Assembly: GCF_001723605.1 (NCBI RefSeq)
Contig: NZ_CP017111.1
Span: forward strand, 620,001 to 684,000
Length of the DNA: 64,000 nt
Direction of reading: 5' to 3'
Source of the DNA: Sulfurospirillum halorespirans DSM 13726
GTDB lineage: Bacteria; Campylobacterota; Campylobacteria; Campylobacterales; Sulfurospirillaceae
In this document: piece after piece, positions 23,120 through 31,566 of the stretch
Numbering within the stretch: position 1 is the stretch's first letter
How the letters are laid out: each line of letters opens with the position of its first letter
Translations under genes and position numbers: made by a program
The notes under the pieces: model-generated
Told to the model about the DNA's origin: nothing
The model's database searches: none
What the model saw: the letters and a program-made list of their open reading frames with translations, nothing else

Positions 23120-24160
23120 ATGAATACACTTATGCTAAAAAAAGAACAGTGGCTTAAAATTTCATTTGTTGCCATTACCGTGTGGTTTATCTGGTTTTCA
23201 AATTCTCATTTTGATGAATACACGATTCGAATTTTAAATAACATCGCTATTTTTATTATCTTGGCGGTAAGTTACAATCTGATCAATGGTGTTACCGGTC
23301 AGTTTTCCTTGGAGCCCAATGGTTTTGTTGCCATCGGTGCGTATGTCGCAGCCCTTTTGTTAACAAGTCCTGAAGCAAAACAGTACCAATACGCGATCGT
23401 CGATCCCTATCCGTTTGTTTTAACCTTGCATGCGAATTTTGTGGTAGCGCTTCTTTTAGGAGGTGCTTTTGCCGCAAGCTTAGCAGCATGTCTCTCGTTT
23501 CCTGTGTTTCGAGTACGCGGCGATTACCTTGCTATCGTGACTCTTGGTTTTGGATTTATTATCAAAATTTTAGCGATTAACGTTCCTGAAGTGACCAATG
23601 GTTCTTTAGGTATCAATGACATTCCAGAGTTTTCCAATCTCTACTGGACGGGTGGCATCGCGATGATTGCGGTGATTGTTGTGCTGAACATCATCAACTC
23701 CAAATTTGGTCGTGCGATGAAAGCTGTCAGAGATGACGAAGATGCTGCGATTGCAATGGGTGTCAACACCTTTAAAGCCAAAACACTTGCTTTTTGTACG
23801 AGTGCCTTTTTTGAAGGCGTTGGCGGTGGACTTTTAGCGGCACTTCTGACGAGCATTTCTCCCGATCTTTTCGACTTTTTCTTTACGTTCCAACTACTTA
23901 TCATCATCGTTTTGGGTGGTCTTGGCAGTACAACAGGCGCGATTATCGGTACGGTGCTTGTCATGGGAGGCAGTGAGTGGATGCGTTTCTTGGATGAGCC
24001 GATGAACCTCTTAGGGTACGAAACAACGGCAATGCCTGGTATGCGCATGGTTGTCTTCTCGCTTGGACTTATTTTGATTATGCTTTTTGCGCGTGAGGGC
24101 GTTATGGGAAAACGTGAGTTGACAGACCTCTTGAAATGGCGTAGAAAGGGTGGCAAATGA
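23120..24160 (+). CDS. livM: Branched-chain amino acid ABC permease LivM
   Basis: 346 residues from ATG 23120, directly after the livH stop; a longer in-frame start at 23093 would lie inside livH. LAVSYNLINGVTGQFSLEPN (usually GQ-SLG), FRVRGDYLAIVTLGFGFI and AMKAVRDDEDAAIAMGVNTF are LivM signatures. Pairs with LivH. Its last bases overlap livG as ATGA. Confidence 0.93.
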   Translation: MNTLMLKKEQWLKISFVAITVWFIWFSNSHFDEYTIRILNNIAIFIILAVSYNLINGVTGQFSLEPNGFVAIGAYVAALLLTSPEAKQYQYAIVDPYPFVLTLHANFVVALLLGGAFAASLAACLSFPVFRVRGDYLAIVTLGFGFIIKILAINVPEVTNGSLGINDIPEFSNLYWTGGIAMIAVIVVLNIINSKFGRAMKAVRDDEDAAIAMGVNTFKAKTLAFCTSAFFEGVGGGLLAALLTSISPDLFDFFFTFQLLIIIVLGGLGSTTGAIIGTVLVMGGSEWMRFLDEPMNLLGYETTAMPGMRMVVFSLGLILIMLFAREGVMGKRELTDLLKWRRKGGK

Positions 24161-24924
24161 TCTTGAAAATTGACAATGTCACGAAAAATTTTGGTGGCGT
24201 TACAGCCATCAAAGAGACCAGTTTTAGTGTAGCACCTAAAGAAATTTTTGGACTGATTGGTCCTAATGGTGCGGGTAAAACCACGATGTTTAACATCATT
24301 ACGGGCAATTATGTCCCAACATCGGGTGAAGTGATTTTTAGAAACGAAGCGATTAGTGGGCTTAAGCCTCATCATATTGTTCGCAAAGGCATCGCACGAA
24401 CCTTTCAAAACATCAGGCTTTTTTCAAGCATGAGTGTTTTAGACAATATTTTAATCGGGTTTGATTTCCAAGCACGCTATGGATTTTTTGAATCCATCAT
24501 CCGTTTTCCTCGTTTTATCACAGAAGAGAGACGTATTAAAGCGCGTGCAATGGAAATTTTGGACTATTTTGACATGAGCGCATTGGCGCATGAAAAAGCG
24601 GTTGATCTCAGCTACGGACAACAACGCAAAGTAGAAATCGCGCGAGCACTTGCGACCAATCCAGACCTTTTGCTTCTTGATGAACCAGCAGCGGGCATGA
24701 ATCCTTCTGAAACGGAAGAGCTTGGTGACATCATCAAAAAAGCACGTGTTGATTTTGATTTGACGGTTCTTTTAATCGAGCACGACATGAAATTTGTCAA
24801 CCAACTGTGCGACAAAGTTTTAGTGCTGGATTATGGTAAAACAATTTTTGAGGGTAAACCCGCTGACGCGATTCAAGACCCTGAAGTGATAGCAGCGTAT
24901 TTAGGAGATTTTCATAATGATTAA
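24157..24924 (+). CDS. livG: Branched-chain amino acid ABC ATPase LivG
   Basis: 255 residues. Walker A GPNGAGKTTMFN, Q-loop IARTFQNIRLF, signature LSYGQQRKVEIARAL, Walker B LLLLDEPAAGMNP, and switch His in LLIEHDMKFV. The GMNP after Walker B and the C-terminal extension are typical of LivG. Hydrolyses ATP with LivF to drive uptake. Overlaps livF by 8 bases. Confidence 0.95.
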   Translation: MILKIDNVTKNFGGVTAIKETSFSVAPKEIFGLIGPNGAGKTTMFNIITGNYVPTSGEVIFRNEAISGLKPHHIVRKGIARTFQNIRLFSSMSVLDNILIGFDFQARYGFFESIIRFPRFITEERRIKARAMEILDYFDMSALAHEKAVDLSYGQQRKVEIARALATNPDLLLLDEPAAGMNPSETEELGDIIKKARVDFDLTVLLIEHDMKFVNQLCDKVLVLDYGKTIFEGKPADAIQDPEVIAAYLGDFHND

Positions 24925-25612
24925 TGTTAAAAATTTACATGTCTATTATGGACTGATCGAGGCTGTTAAAGGGATTGATTTTGAGGTGAAAGAAGGGCAG
25001 ATTGTCTCGTTGATTGGCTCCAATGGTGCGGGTAAAAGCTCAACGCTGAAAGCCCTTTTAAACAGCGTGAAAAAAACGGGCGATATTAATTTTCTAGGCT
25101 ACGACACGCGTAATCATAAAACGCACACGCTGGTACAACATGGTCTTTCTTTGGTACCTGAGGGGCGTAAAATTTTCATCAACTTAACGGTTGAAGAAAA
25201 CCTTCGTATGGGTGCGTTTAACAACGATGAAAACTACGAACACCTGCGCGATACGATGTATGAGCTTTTCCCTCGCATCAAAGACAAGCGCTATCAGCTT
25301 GCAGGAACGATGAGTGGTGGTGAACAACAGATGCTTGCGATCTCAAGGGCGCTTATGGGTGAGCCTAAACTTTTAATGTTGGATGAGCCGAGTCTTGGGC
25401 TTGCGCCAAAGATCGTTGGGGAAGTGTTTGAGATTATTATGCGATTACGCGATGAAGGCATTACGATTCTTTTGGTCGAGCAAAATGCCTTTGCGGCGCT
25501 TAAAATCTCAGACTATGCGTATGTGCTTGAAAATGGCAAAATTGTGATGAACGGCATTGCGAAAGAGATGATCGGCGATGATACGATTCGCAAAAAATAC
25601 CTCGGCGGATAA
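24917..25612 (+). CDS. livF: Branched-chain amino acid ABC ATPase LivF
   Basis: 231 residues. Walker A GSNGAGKSSTLKALL, LVPEGRKIFINLTVEENLRM (the LivF EGR-F-LTV-ENL phrase), signature MSGGEQQMLAISRALM, Walker B LLMLDEPSLGLAP and LLVEQNAFAAL. Last gene of the liv operon; a CTTTACATGTAAGC site and a terminator follow. Confidence 0.95.
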   Translation: MINVKNLHVYYGLIEAVKGIDFEVKEGQIVSLIGSNGAGKSSTLKALLNSVKKTGDINFLGYDTRNHKTHTLVQHGLSLVPEGRKIFINLTVEENLRMGAFNNDENYEHLRDTMYELFPRIKDKRYQLAGTMSGGEQQMLAISRALMGEPKLLMLDEPSLGLAPKIVGEVFEIIMRLRDEGITILLVEQNAFAALKISDYAYVLENGKIVMNGIAKEMIGDDTIRKKYLGG

Positions 25613-25635
25613 GCCAAAACTGCTTTACATGTAAG

Positions 25636-25656
25636 CCTCTAAATCTTAGAGGTTTT
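25636..25656 (+). terminator. Terminator of the liv operon
   Basis: CCTCTAA-ATC-TTAGAGG followed by TTTT. It begins at the right end of a TTACATGTAA family site (25625-25634). Confidence 0.7.
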
Positions 25657-25718
25657 CTCCTAAATAAGACTTTTTGCACGGACACATATATTTAATATTG
25701 TTATGTAAGGAAAGTCTT

Positions 25719-25799
25719 ATGATTTATAAATTATTTACTCTAAAAAGGTACCATAATCACCAGACTTCTTTCATCGCGTTTCGTCGCCATGCACGTTAA
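25719..25799 (+). CDS. Candidate 26-residue leader peptide upstream of ccsBA
   Basis: ATG 25719 follows TAAGGAAAGTCTT, a good ribosome binding site. The product MIYKLFTLKRYHNHQTSFIA then FRRHAR is short and strongly basic. Its second half is inside the left arm and loop of a 15-bp inverted repeat. It may be a leader peptide coupled to an attenuator, an independent small protein, or chance. No codon run that would suggest an amino-acid attenuator is obvious. Confidence 0.35.
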   Translation: MIYKLFTLKRYHNHQTSFIAFRRHAR

Positions 25800-25819
25800 A
25801 AACACGATGAAAGAAGTCT
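25762..25819. repeat. 15-bp inverted repeat in front of ccsBA
   Basis: AGACTTCTTTCATCG (25762-25776) and CGATGAAAGAAGTCT (25805-25819) are perfect complements with a 28-base loop, followed by TATTTTCC. It may act as terminator or attenuator of ccsBA. Confidence 0.7.
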
Positions 25820-25842
25820 TATTTTCCAGCCGAGGGAGTTTT

Positions 25843-28800
25843 ATGGATTTTGTATTGAAGCAGGTTTTTTCGATGAAGTCAGCGATCATTCTTTTACTGT
25901 TTTTTGGACTTTTTAGTGGTGTTGCTACGTTTATTGAAAATGATTTTGGTGTCGAAACCAGTTGGGCACTGATTTATACCTCTTGGTGGTTTGAGCTACT
26001 TCAAGTCGCCTTATGTGTCATTCTCATCTACAATATGATCCGATATAAAATTTATACCCTTGATAAACTTCCTTCCTTTCTTTTCCATATCAGTTTTGTT
26101 TTTATCCTTATAGGATCAGGCGTTACGCGCTATTTTGGCTTTGAAGGATCTTTACATGTAAGAAATGGAATGCTGGAAAATAAGGTCGTCTCTAGCGATG
26201 CGTTTATTCAAGCCAGTGCTCTTAAAGAGGGAAAAACCTACAGCTATGCTAAGCCTCAACTGATTTCACATGTTGGCGGCAATCGATTTTCGTTTGCATT
26301 TGATGTGGGTGGCGATCAAGCGGCGGTGAAATTTAAAGAGTATCTGCCCAATGCGACAGCAAAAGTTGTGGATGATCCTTCTGGCGTGCCAATGATTTCG
26401 ATGATGCTCAGTGGATATGGCGAAAGCTTGAGCGTTGTGCTCAAAGAGGGCGAAACATACGAAACCAGTGAATATATTTTTAGTTTCAATGCCAAACCTG
26501 TGCAAAGTGCCAAAGAGATCATCGCGTTTACCCTAGAAGAAGGCAAATTTTACTTCTCCTCCAAATCGAAAATCGCATGGTTTAAAATGGTTGAGAACAA
26601 ACGGGGCGAATACGAAGCCGATACCAAAGAGGACTTCATCACAGGACAGCTTTATACCATTGGCAATATCAATTTTGCTCCACGCTACATCGGCTTAAAA
26701 GGTAAAGAAAAAGTCATTGAAGATAAAACGCCTATGGCAAAAGGCAATGCGACATCTGCGGTCATTGTCGATGTCAGCTTTAAAGGGGAAACCAAAGAGG
26801 TCGCTATGTTTGGTCATGGCAAAGGAAGTCAGGGTGCACCAACCAAAGAGATCATCGCGGGTATTCCTTTTATCTTTGAATGGGGTTCACAAATTTTTGA
26901 ACTTCCCTTTGACATCAAACTCAATGAATTTCAACTCGATCGTTACCCTGGCTCTATGTCACCGATGTCCTATGCCAGTGAAGTTGAAGTGGTGGACACA
27001 GAAAAAGGTGTGCATATGCCATTTCGTATTTATATGAACCACGTACTCGACTACCGGGGCTTTCGTTTCTTCCAAAGCTCGTACGATACCGATGAAAAAG
27101 GAACCATTTTGTCTGTCAATAACGATCCTGGAAAAATTCCAACGTATTTTGGTTATTTTCTGTTATCTCTTGGTCTTTTTCTCAATCTTCTCAATCCCAA
27201 GAGTCGTTTCCGTAAACTAGCAAGCATGGTGCAAAGAGATATGACAAAGATGAAATCTCTCTTTTTAGCACTTTTTATAGGGCTTTCTTTGATGCACAGC
27301 AGCGGTTTACAGGCTGCTACGACGTACACGAATGAAGATTACATCGCTTTTTTAAAACAGTACGATGTCAAACATGCCGATCAATTTGGAAGGCTGTTGG
27401 CTCAAAGTGCCGATGGAAGAATCAAACCTATCGATACAATTTCCACGGAGCTTTTGAATAAAATTTATGGTGGCTCTACATTTGAGGGCATGAGTGCCAA
27501 TCAAGTGGCTCTCAGTATGATGAGTTCACCTGCGGAGTGGCAAAGTTTGCCGATTATTAAGGTGTTTCATCCTGAACTTAAAAAAATTATTGGCATTGCG
27601 GAAAATCAAAAATACGCCTCATTTAATGACTTTTTTGAAAAAGAGGGCGATCATGCTTTTAAACTGACGAAATACTCAGAAGAGGCGAATCGTAAAAAAC
27701 CAGCTCTTCGCAATCAGTTCGATAAAGACATTCTCAAAGTAGACGAACGCGTTAACATCTGCTATATGGTCTATACGGGTGAAGTTTTCAAAATGATTCC
27801 AAAGCAAAATGACCTCTCCAAACGTTGGTTTGCACCTCAAGAAGCGGTGATGAATTTCTCCAAACAAGAAGGCGATGAAGTCAGAGCGCTCCTTGGTGGC
27901 TATTTTGAAGCGATCAGTGAAGGACTGGAAAAAAGCAGTTGGGAAAGTGCCAATAAAGCACTTGAAAAGCTTCAGTCGTATCAAGAGCAGTATGGTTCTG
28001 AAATTATCCCCAGTGAGAGTCGCATTAAAGCGGAGATTTTCTTTAACCATGCGAAGATTTTTGATCGTTTGACCCCTGTTTATCTCTTGAGCGGTTTAGT
28101 ATTGCTCTGTTTTATCTTTGCTAAAATGATTAACCCTGCTTTACGTATTGTGACAGTGACAAAAATTGTTTTTGCAATCAATTTTATGGCATTTTTAGCG
28201 CATACAGGAGGCTTGGGGCTTAGGTGGTATATCTCAACCCATGCACCATGGAGTGATGGCTATGAGTCGATGATCTACATTGCGTGGGCGTTAGCACTTG
28301 CAGGTATTTTCTTCTCACGCCAATCGGTTGTCTCGCTTGCACTAACCTCTATTTTAACGGGTGTGACGCTCTTTGTGGCGCATCTAAGTTGGATGGACCC
28401 CCAAATTACGAACCTTGTACCGGTTTTAAAATCCTACTGGCTTAATATCCACGTTTCGGTGATTACGGCGAGTTATGGTTTCTTTGGATTGTGTGCCATT
28501 TTAGGCTTATTTACATTGATTCTTTTTATTTTGCGTGACAAAAAAACTTCTAAGCGTAACCAAGAGATTGATCGAAACATCATTGAAGCAACACGCATTA
28601 ATGAAATGGCGATGATCTTAGGTCTAAGCCTTCTTGCCGTGGGTAACTTTTTAGGTGGCGTTTGGGCGAATGAGTCTTGGGGAAGGTATTGGGGTTGGGA
28701 TCCAAAAGAGACATGGGCATTGGTATCAATTTTGATTTATGCCGCGATTGTGCATTTTAGATTTGTTCCTAAACTTAGCACTCCTTTTGCGTTTGCAGTT

Positions 28801-28989
28801 GCATCAACTGTTGCCTTCTCTTCGATCATTATGACCTATTTTGGTGTGAACTTTTACCTCTCAGGCATGCACTCGTACGCCGCAGGTGACCCGATCCCTG
28901 TTCCAACGTTTGTCTACTACACGATTATTATTGTAAGCCTTGTCATAGCCTTTGCCTATCCTAAACGCGATATCACAAAAATAGCGTAA
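25843..28989 (+). CDS. ccsBA: Fused cytochrome c biogenesis protein CcsBA (ResB-CcsA)
   Basis: 1048 residues from ATG 25843 (GAGGGAG upstream; the ATG at 25789 is in frame but lies inside the inverted repeat). The N-terminal half is ResB/CcsB: membrane segments near 10-90, a large periplasmic domain and a further membrane segment. The C-terminal half is CcsA with a run of membrane helices and the haem-handling WWD motif in WGRYWGWDPKETWALVS. It exports haem and ligates it to apocytochrome c at the periplasmic face (system II). The fusion is characteristic of Campylobacterota. Contains CTTTACATGTAAG near 26150. Confidence 0.95.
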   Translation: MDFVLKQVFSMKSAIILLLFFGLFSGVATFIENDFGVETSWALIYTSWWFELLQVALCVILIYNMIRYKIYTLDKLPSFLFHISFVFILIGSGVTRYFGFEGSLHVRNGMLENKVVSSDAFIQASALKEGKTYSYAKPQLISHVGGNRFSFAFDVGGDQAAVKFKEYLPNATAKVVDDPSGVPMISMMLSGYGESLSVVLKEGETYETSEYIFSFNAKPVQSAKEIIAFTLEEGKFYFSSKSKIAWFKMVENKRGEYEADTKEDFITGQLYTIGNINFAPRYIGLKGKEKVIEDKTPMAKGNATSAVIVDVSFKGETKEVAMFGHGKGSQGAPTKEIIAGIPFIFEWGSQIFELPFDIKLNEFQLDRYPGSMSPMSYASEVEVVDTEKGVHMPFRIYMNHVLDYRGFRFFQSSYDTDEKGTILSVNNDPGKIPTYFGYFLLSLGLFLNLLNPKSRFRKLASMVQRDMTKMKSLFLALFIGLSLMHSSGLQAATTYTNEDYIAFLKQYDVKHADQFGRLLAQSADGRIKPIDTISTELLNKIYGGSTFEGMSANQVALSMMSSPAEWQSLPIIKVFHPELKKIIGIAENQKYASFNDFFEKEGDHAFKLTKYSEEANRKKPALRNQFDKDILKVDERVNICYMVYTGEVFKMIPKQNDLSKRWFAPQEAVMNFSKQEGDEVRALLGGYFEAISEGLEKSSWESANKALEKLQSYQEQYGSEIIPSESRIKAEIFFNHAKIFDRLTPVYLLSGLVLLCFIFAKMINPALRIVTVTKIVFAINFMAFLAHTGGLGLRWYISTHAPWSDGYESMIYIAWALALAGIFFSRQSVVSLALTSILTGVTLFVAHLSWMDPQITNLVPVLKSYWLNIHVSVITASYGFFGLCAILGLFTLILFILRDKKTSKRNQEIDRNIIEATRINEMAMILGLSLLAVGNFLGGVWANESWGRYWGWDPKETWALVSILIYAAIVHFRFVPKLSTPFAFAVASTVAFSSIIMTYFGVNFYLSGMHSYAAGDPIPVPTFVYYTIIIVSLVIAFAYPKRDITKIA

Positions 28990-28993
28990 ATGA

Positions 28994-29018
28994 AAAGAGG
29001 GGAACTTTTCCCCTCTTT
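28994..29018 (+). terminator. Terminator of ccsBA
   Basis: AAAGAGGGGAA-CTT-TTCCCCTCTTT, an 11-bp perfect stem ending in TTT. Confidence 0.85.
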
Positions 29019-29062
29019 CTAAGTTGTGCTATAATAGGCAAAAATTTAAGAGGCTCTCCTTC

Positions 29063-29506
29063 ATGCAAGAGAATTATCTCATTATCACGGTTGTGGTTGT
29101 TATTGCTATCGTCTTAATCTCTCTTTTTATTCTTGTCTCCAATATGCAAAAAACAGTGATTATTGAAGTCTCTCATACGCCCGAACAAGAAGAAAAAGAG
29201 CGAAAAATTGCTATTGAAGCGCTCATTGATATTGCAGCAAAACGTAGCACAACGCGTAATGAGCTCACCAGTGCTATTTTTAAAGCAGCCAAAGAGTGTC
29301 CTTTCCCGCTCAAAGAAAAAGGTATGGCTCCTAAAGTTGCAAAAATCTATCTCAATTTTGTTTTATTGGTAGCCAGCCATCACAATGCAGATGCAAAATT
29401 GATTGCTTTTATGGATGAAGAGCTTAAAAAAGCCAATCCTGAGTATAAACATGAGATTGATGTGTATGAAAATGAAGGAATAAACCAAAGAGGTAATAGA
29501 GTTTAA
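29063..29506 (+). CDS. Membrane-anchored protein of unknown function
   Basis: 147 residues from ATG 29063 (AAGAGG upstream). One N-terminal membrane helix (about 5-27, VVVVIAIVLISLFILVS) precedes a cytoplasmic helical domain of about 110 residues (EKERKIAIEALIDIAAKRST and PLKEKGMAPKVAKIYLNFVL). No enzymatic motif seen. As I recall, C. jejuni also has a membrane protein gene after its ccsBA, so it is probably conserved in the group. TATAAT-like CTATAATAG lies at 29030-29038. Confidence 0.75.
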   Translation: MQENYLIITVVVVIAIVLISLFILVSNMQKTVIIEVSHTPEQEEKERKIAIEALIDIAAKRSTTRNELTSAIFKAAKECPFPLKEKGMAPKVAKIYLNFVLLVASHHNADAKLIAFMDEELKKANPEYKHEIDVYENEGINQRGNRV

Positions 29507-29517
29507 TCTAGGGAAAA

Positions 29518-29592
29518 TGGCGACCCCAGGGGGACTTGAACCCCCGTTCCCGCCTTGAGAGGGCGGTGTCCTAACCACTAGACGATGGGGTC
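29518..29592 (-). tRNA. tRNA-Glu (anticodon CUC)
   Basis: Acceptor GACCCCA/TGGGGTC, anticodon stem CCGCC/GGCGG with loop CTCTCAA giving CUC, T-loop GTTCAAG, encoded CCA. Acceptor and D-arm start are identical to the UUC isoacceptor at 29935; the rest differs at several sites. Confidence 0.93.
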
Positions 29593-29617
29593 GCACAAGT
29601 GTGTTTGTTTAGGACAA

Positions 29618-29693
29618 TGGTGACCCGTGATGGATTCGAACCATCGACCACCTCCTTAAAAGGGAGATGCTCTACCGACTGAGCTAACGAGTC
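29618..29693 (-). tRNA. tRNA-Lys (anticodon UUU)
   Basis: Acceptor GACTCGT/ACGGGTC, anticodon loop CTTTTAA, T-arm GTTCGAATC, encoded CCA. Identical in sequence to the tRNA-Lys at 30024-30099. Confidence 0.95.
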
Positions 29694-29746
29694 ATGCTCA
29701 GGCAGTTTCATAACAAATGAGAAAATGCTGAGGGAAAACAAAATCG

Positions 29747-29823
29747 TGGCGCGGCGGACGGGGCTCGAACCCGCGACCCCCGGCGTGACAGGCCGATATT
29801 CTAACCAACTGAACTACCGCCGC
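29747..29823 (-). tRNA. tRNA-Asp (anticodon GUC)
   Basis: Acceptor GCGGCGG/CCGCCGC, discriminator G, anticodon stem CGGCC... with loop containing GTC, T-arm GGGTTCGAGCCC, encoded CCA. Confidence 0.95.
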
Positions 29824-29830
29824 GCGTAAA

Positions 29831-29906
29831 TGGTGGTCGCTATAAGACTCGAACTTATGACATCCACCTTGTAAGGGTGGCGCTCTACCAACTGAGCTAA
29901 GCGACC
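29831..29906 (-). tRNA. tRNA-Val (anticodon UAC)
   Basis: Acceptor GGTCGCT/AGCGACC, anticodon stem CCACC/GGTGG with loop CTTACAA, T-arm GTTCGAGTC, encoded CCA. Confidence 0.95.
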
Positions 29907-29934
29907 ATCTGGGACACTAAAGAAGAAACATATA

Positions 29935-30010
29935 TGGCGACCCCAAGGGGATTTGAACCCCTGTAACCGCCGTGAAAGGGCGGGATCCTGGACCACTAGA
30001 CGATGGGGTC
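29935..30010 (-). tRNA. tRNA-Glu (anticodon UUC)
   Basis: Acceptor GACCCCA/TGGGGTC, anticodon stem CCGCC/GGCGG with loop CTTTCAC, T-arm GGGGTTCAAATCCCC, discriminator G and encoded CCA. Confidence 0.95.
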
Positions 30011-30023
30011 GCACAGATAAAAG

Positions 30024-30099
30024 TGGTGACCCGTGATGGATTCGAACCATCGACCACCTCCTTAAAAGGGAGATGCTCTACCGACTGAGCTAACGAGTC
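30024..30099 (-). tRNA. tRNA-Lys (anticodon UUU), first of the cluster
   Basis: Same sequence as 29618-29693. The cluster is transcribed on the minus strand in the order Lys, Glu(UUC), Val, Asp, Lys, Glu(CUC). Confidence 0.95.
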
Positions 30100-30154
30100 G
30101 TTCACCGTTCTTCTCGTAATGAGGCTGAAATTATAGAGAAAAAAATCTCATTTG

Positions 30155-31264
30155 TCAAGACATTTTTTCACTTTTTAAAAAAATGCTTTCGCCTACATGT
30201 AAAAGCAACTTTAAAGCATGGTAGGCACTTTGAGTTTGGATGTACTCACGGTCACCCTCCAAAAGAAGCCTTTCAATGAGCACATCACCCTTTTTATTGC
30301 GTGCGCCTACATAAACGGTGCCAACGGGTTTTTCGATGCTTCCTCCTGTAGGACCAGCCACGCCACTGGTGGCAATTGCGTAATCAGAGAGGCTCGCATT
30401 GAGCACACCTTCCAGCATTTCACGCACGCACAGTTCACTCACGGCTCCGAACTGATCGATCGTTTCTGGACTCACACCCAACCATGATTCTTTAATTTCA
30501 TTGGAGTAGGTCACAAGACCGCCTTTGAAAACAGCCGATACGCCTGAACGTTTTGTGAGCATTGAAGCAATCAATCCTCCCGTGCAACTCTCAGCAATGC
30601 TGAGTGTCTGTCCTTCACTTTCCAAACATTGCGCGATGTGCATGATGACATCGGGGTGGTTAATGACTTTTTGAGGTAGAAGTGATTTGACCGCTTTAAA
30701 GAAATTTTCCAAATTGCCGTATTTGTTCGAGATTGCTTCAACATTGATCCAGCCATCAACAATGGTGGTCGGTGTGATGCGAATTTCATAATTTTGAGCC
30801 AGCGGTTCGACGAGAATTTTGAGGGAATCTTCATCAATATTAATGATCGAGAAAAGTGCCGATGCGTTGCTGTTTTGAATGAGAAGTGGAGGTAATTGTT
30901 TGTTTTCACGTGCTTTGATGACATTGATGTGCTTGCCAGATCGGTCTAAAAGATAGCTATTGTCTTCAAAACGAACCGCTTTGGAAGGAATGAGCATGCC
31001 CCCTTTGAGCTCTAAAGACTCTTCGCCCAATGTCGCAATGACCTTATTAACCAAATTGAAACTGTCATTGGAAGTGACAATAACGATTTCATCGGCATGC
31101 GCGATGGACTCTTCGAGGACGAAAAAAAGATCTTTATCGTTTTTATCGATGTAAACGGTTTGATCGGGAAGATCAAGATGTTTGGTAATAGTTGCATGAA
31201 TGTAATTTAAAAATGGCAGATTGTATCGCAATGCTTTTCCCACAACGATCAAAGAGCTTTTCAT
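30155..31264 (-). CDS. cinA: CinA-family protein with C-terminal PncC (nicotinamide mononucleotide amidase) domain
   Basis: 369 residues from ATG 31264 (AAAAAAGGGATACC upstream; the in-frame start at 31303 lacks a site). The N-terminal 200 residues resemble a degenerate MoCF/CinA domain. The C-terminal domain is clear: LSIAESCTGGLIASMLTKRS, FKGGLVTYSNEIKESWLGV and ATSGVAGPTGGSIEKPVGTV are the CinA/PncC active-site region, which deamidates NMN to NaMN for NAD recycling. The group name 'competence/damage-inducible' is historical. Preceded by leader-element copy 2. Confidence 0.88.
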   Translation of the reverse strand: MKSSLIVVGKALRYNLPFLNYIHATITKHLDLPDQTVYIDKNDKDLFFVLEESIAHADEIVIVTSNDSFNLVNKVIATLGEESLELKGGMLIPSKAVRFEDNSYLLDRSGKHINVIKARENKQLPPLLIQNSNASALFSIINIDEDSLKILVEPLAQNYEIRITPTTIVDGWINVEAISNKYGNLENFFKAVKSLLPQKVINHPDVIMHIAQCLESEGQTLSIAESCTGGLIASMLTKRSGVSAVFKGGLVTYSNEIKESWLGVSPETIDQFGAVSELCVREMLEGVLNASLSDYAIATSGVAGPTGGSIEKPVGTVYVGARNKKGDVLIERLLLEGDREYIQTQSAYHALKLLLHVGESIFLKSEKMS

Positions 31265-31291
31265 AAGGTATCCCTTTTTTATTTTTTTAAT

Positions 31292-31433
31292 AGAGTTCTG
31301 CAAGAACTCTTAACACGCTTTTAAAGCAAAGCTTTAAAAACTACGTTAACACTGTGTTTTCTTCGGCAGAAAGCCCAGCACACTTTGGTGCTTTGAACTA
31401 CTAGGGCGCTAAAGCTTGCCAACGGTGTTGGCA
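31292..31433 (-). repeat. Structured leader element, copy 2 (upstream of cinA)
   Basis: This copy fills the middle of the 302-base gap between the divergent cinA and ileS. Read toward cinA: hairpin TGCCAAC-ACC-GTTGGCA (31417-31433), AAGCTTTAGCG, a region matching copy 1, CAGTGTTAACGTA, then the 25-base hairpin (31317-31341) with arms GTTTTTAAAG and CTTTAAAAGC around CTTTG, GTGTTAAGAG, and a final AGAGTTCT/AGAACTCT stem (31292-31310). The remaining bases hold the ileS leader with a TTACATGTAA site (31526-31535). Confidence 0.65.
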
Positions 31434-31566
31434 GACTAAAACTTTGCGGTATAACGTATCGCACATTATACCGTAAGTGCTTCTTAAATCGTTTTTAGAT
31501 AAACTTGCCTCATTTTAAGAGACGCTTACATGTAAAGAGTTGTAGCTTCCAAGGAGAGATAAATAG

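Noticed and set aside
25789-25842. N-terminal extension of CcsBA from ATG 25789
   Set aside because: It lies inside the 15-bp inverted repeat and lacks a ribosome binding site; ATG 25843 has one and starts the ResB membrane region properly.
29518-30099. tRNA cluster as an integration site
   Set aside because: No integrase, att duplication or foreign gene block was seen next to the tRNAs; both flanks are conserved housekeeping genes.
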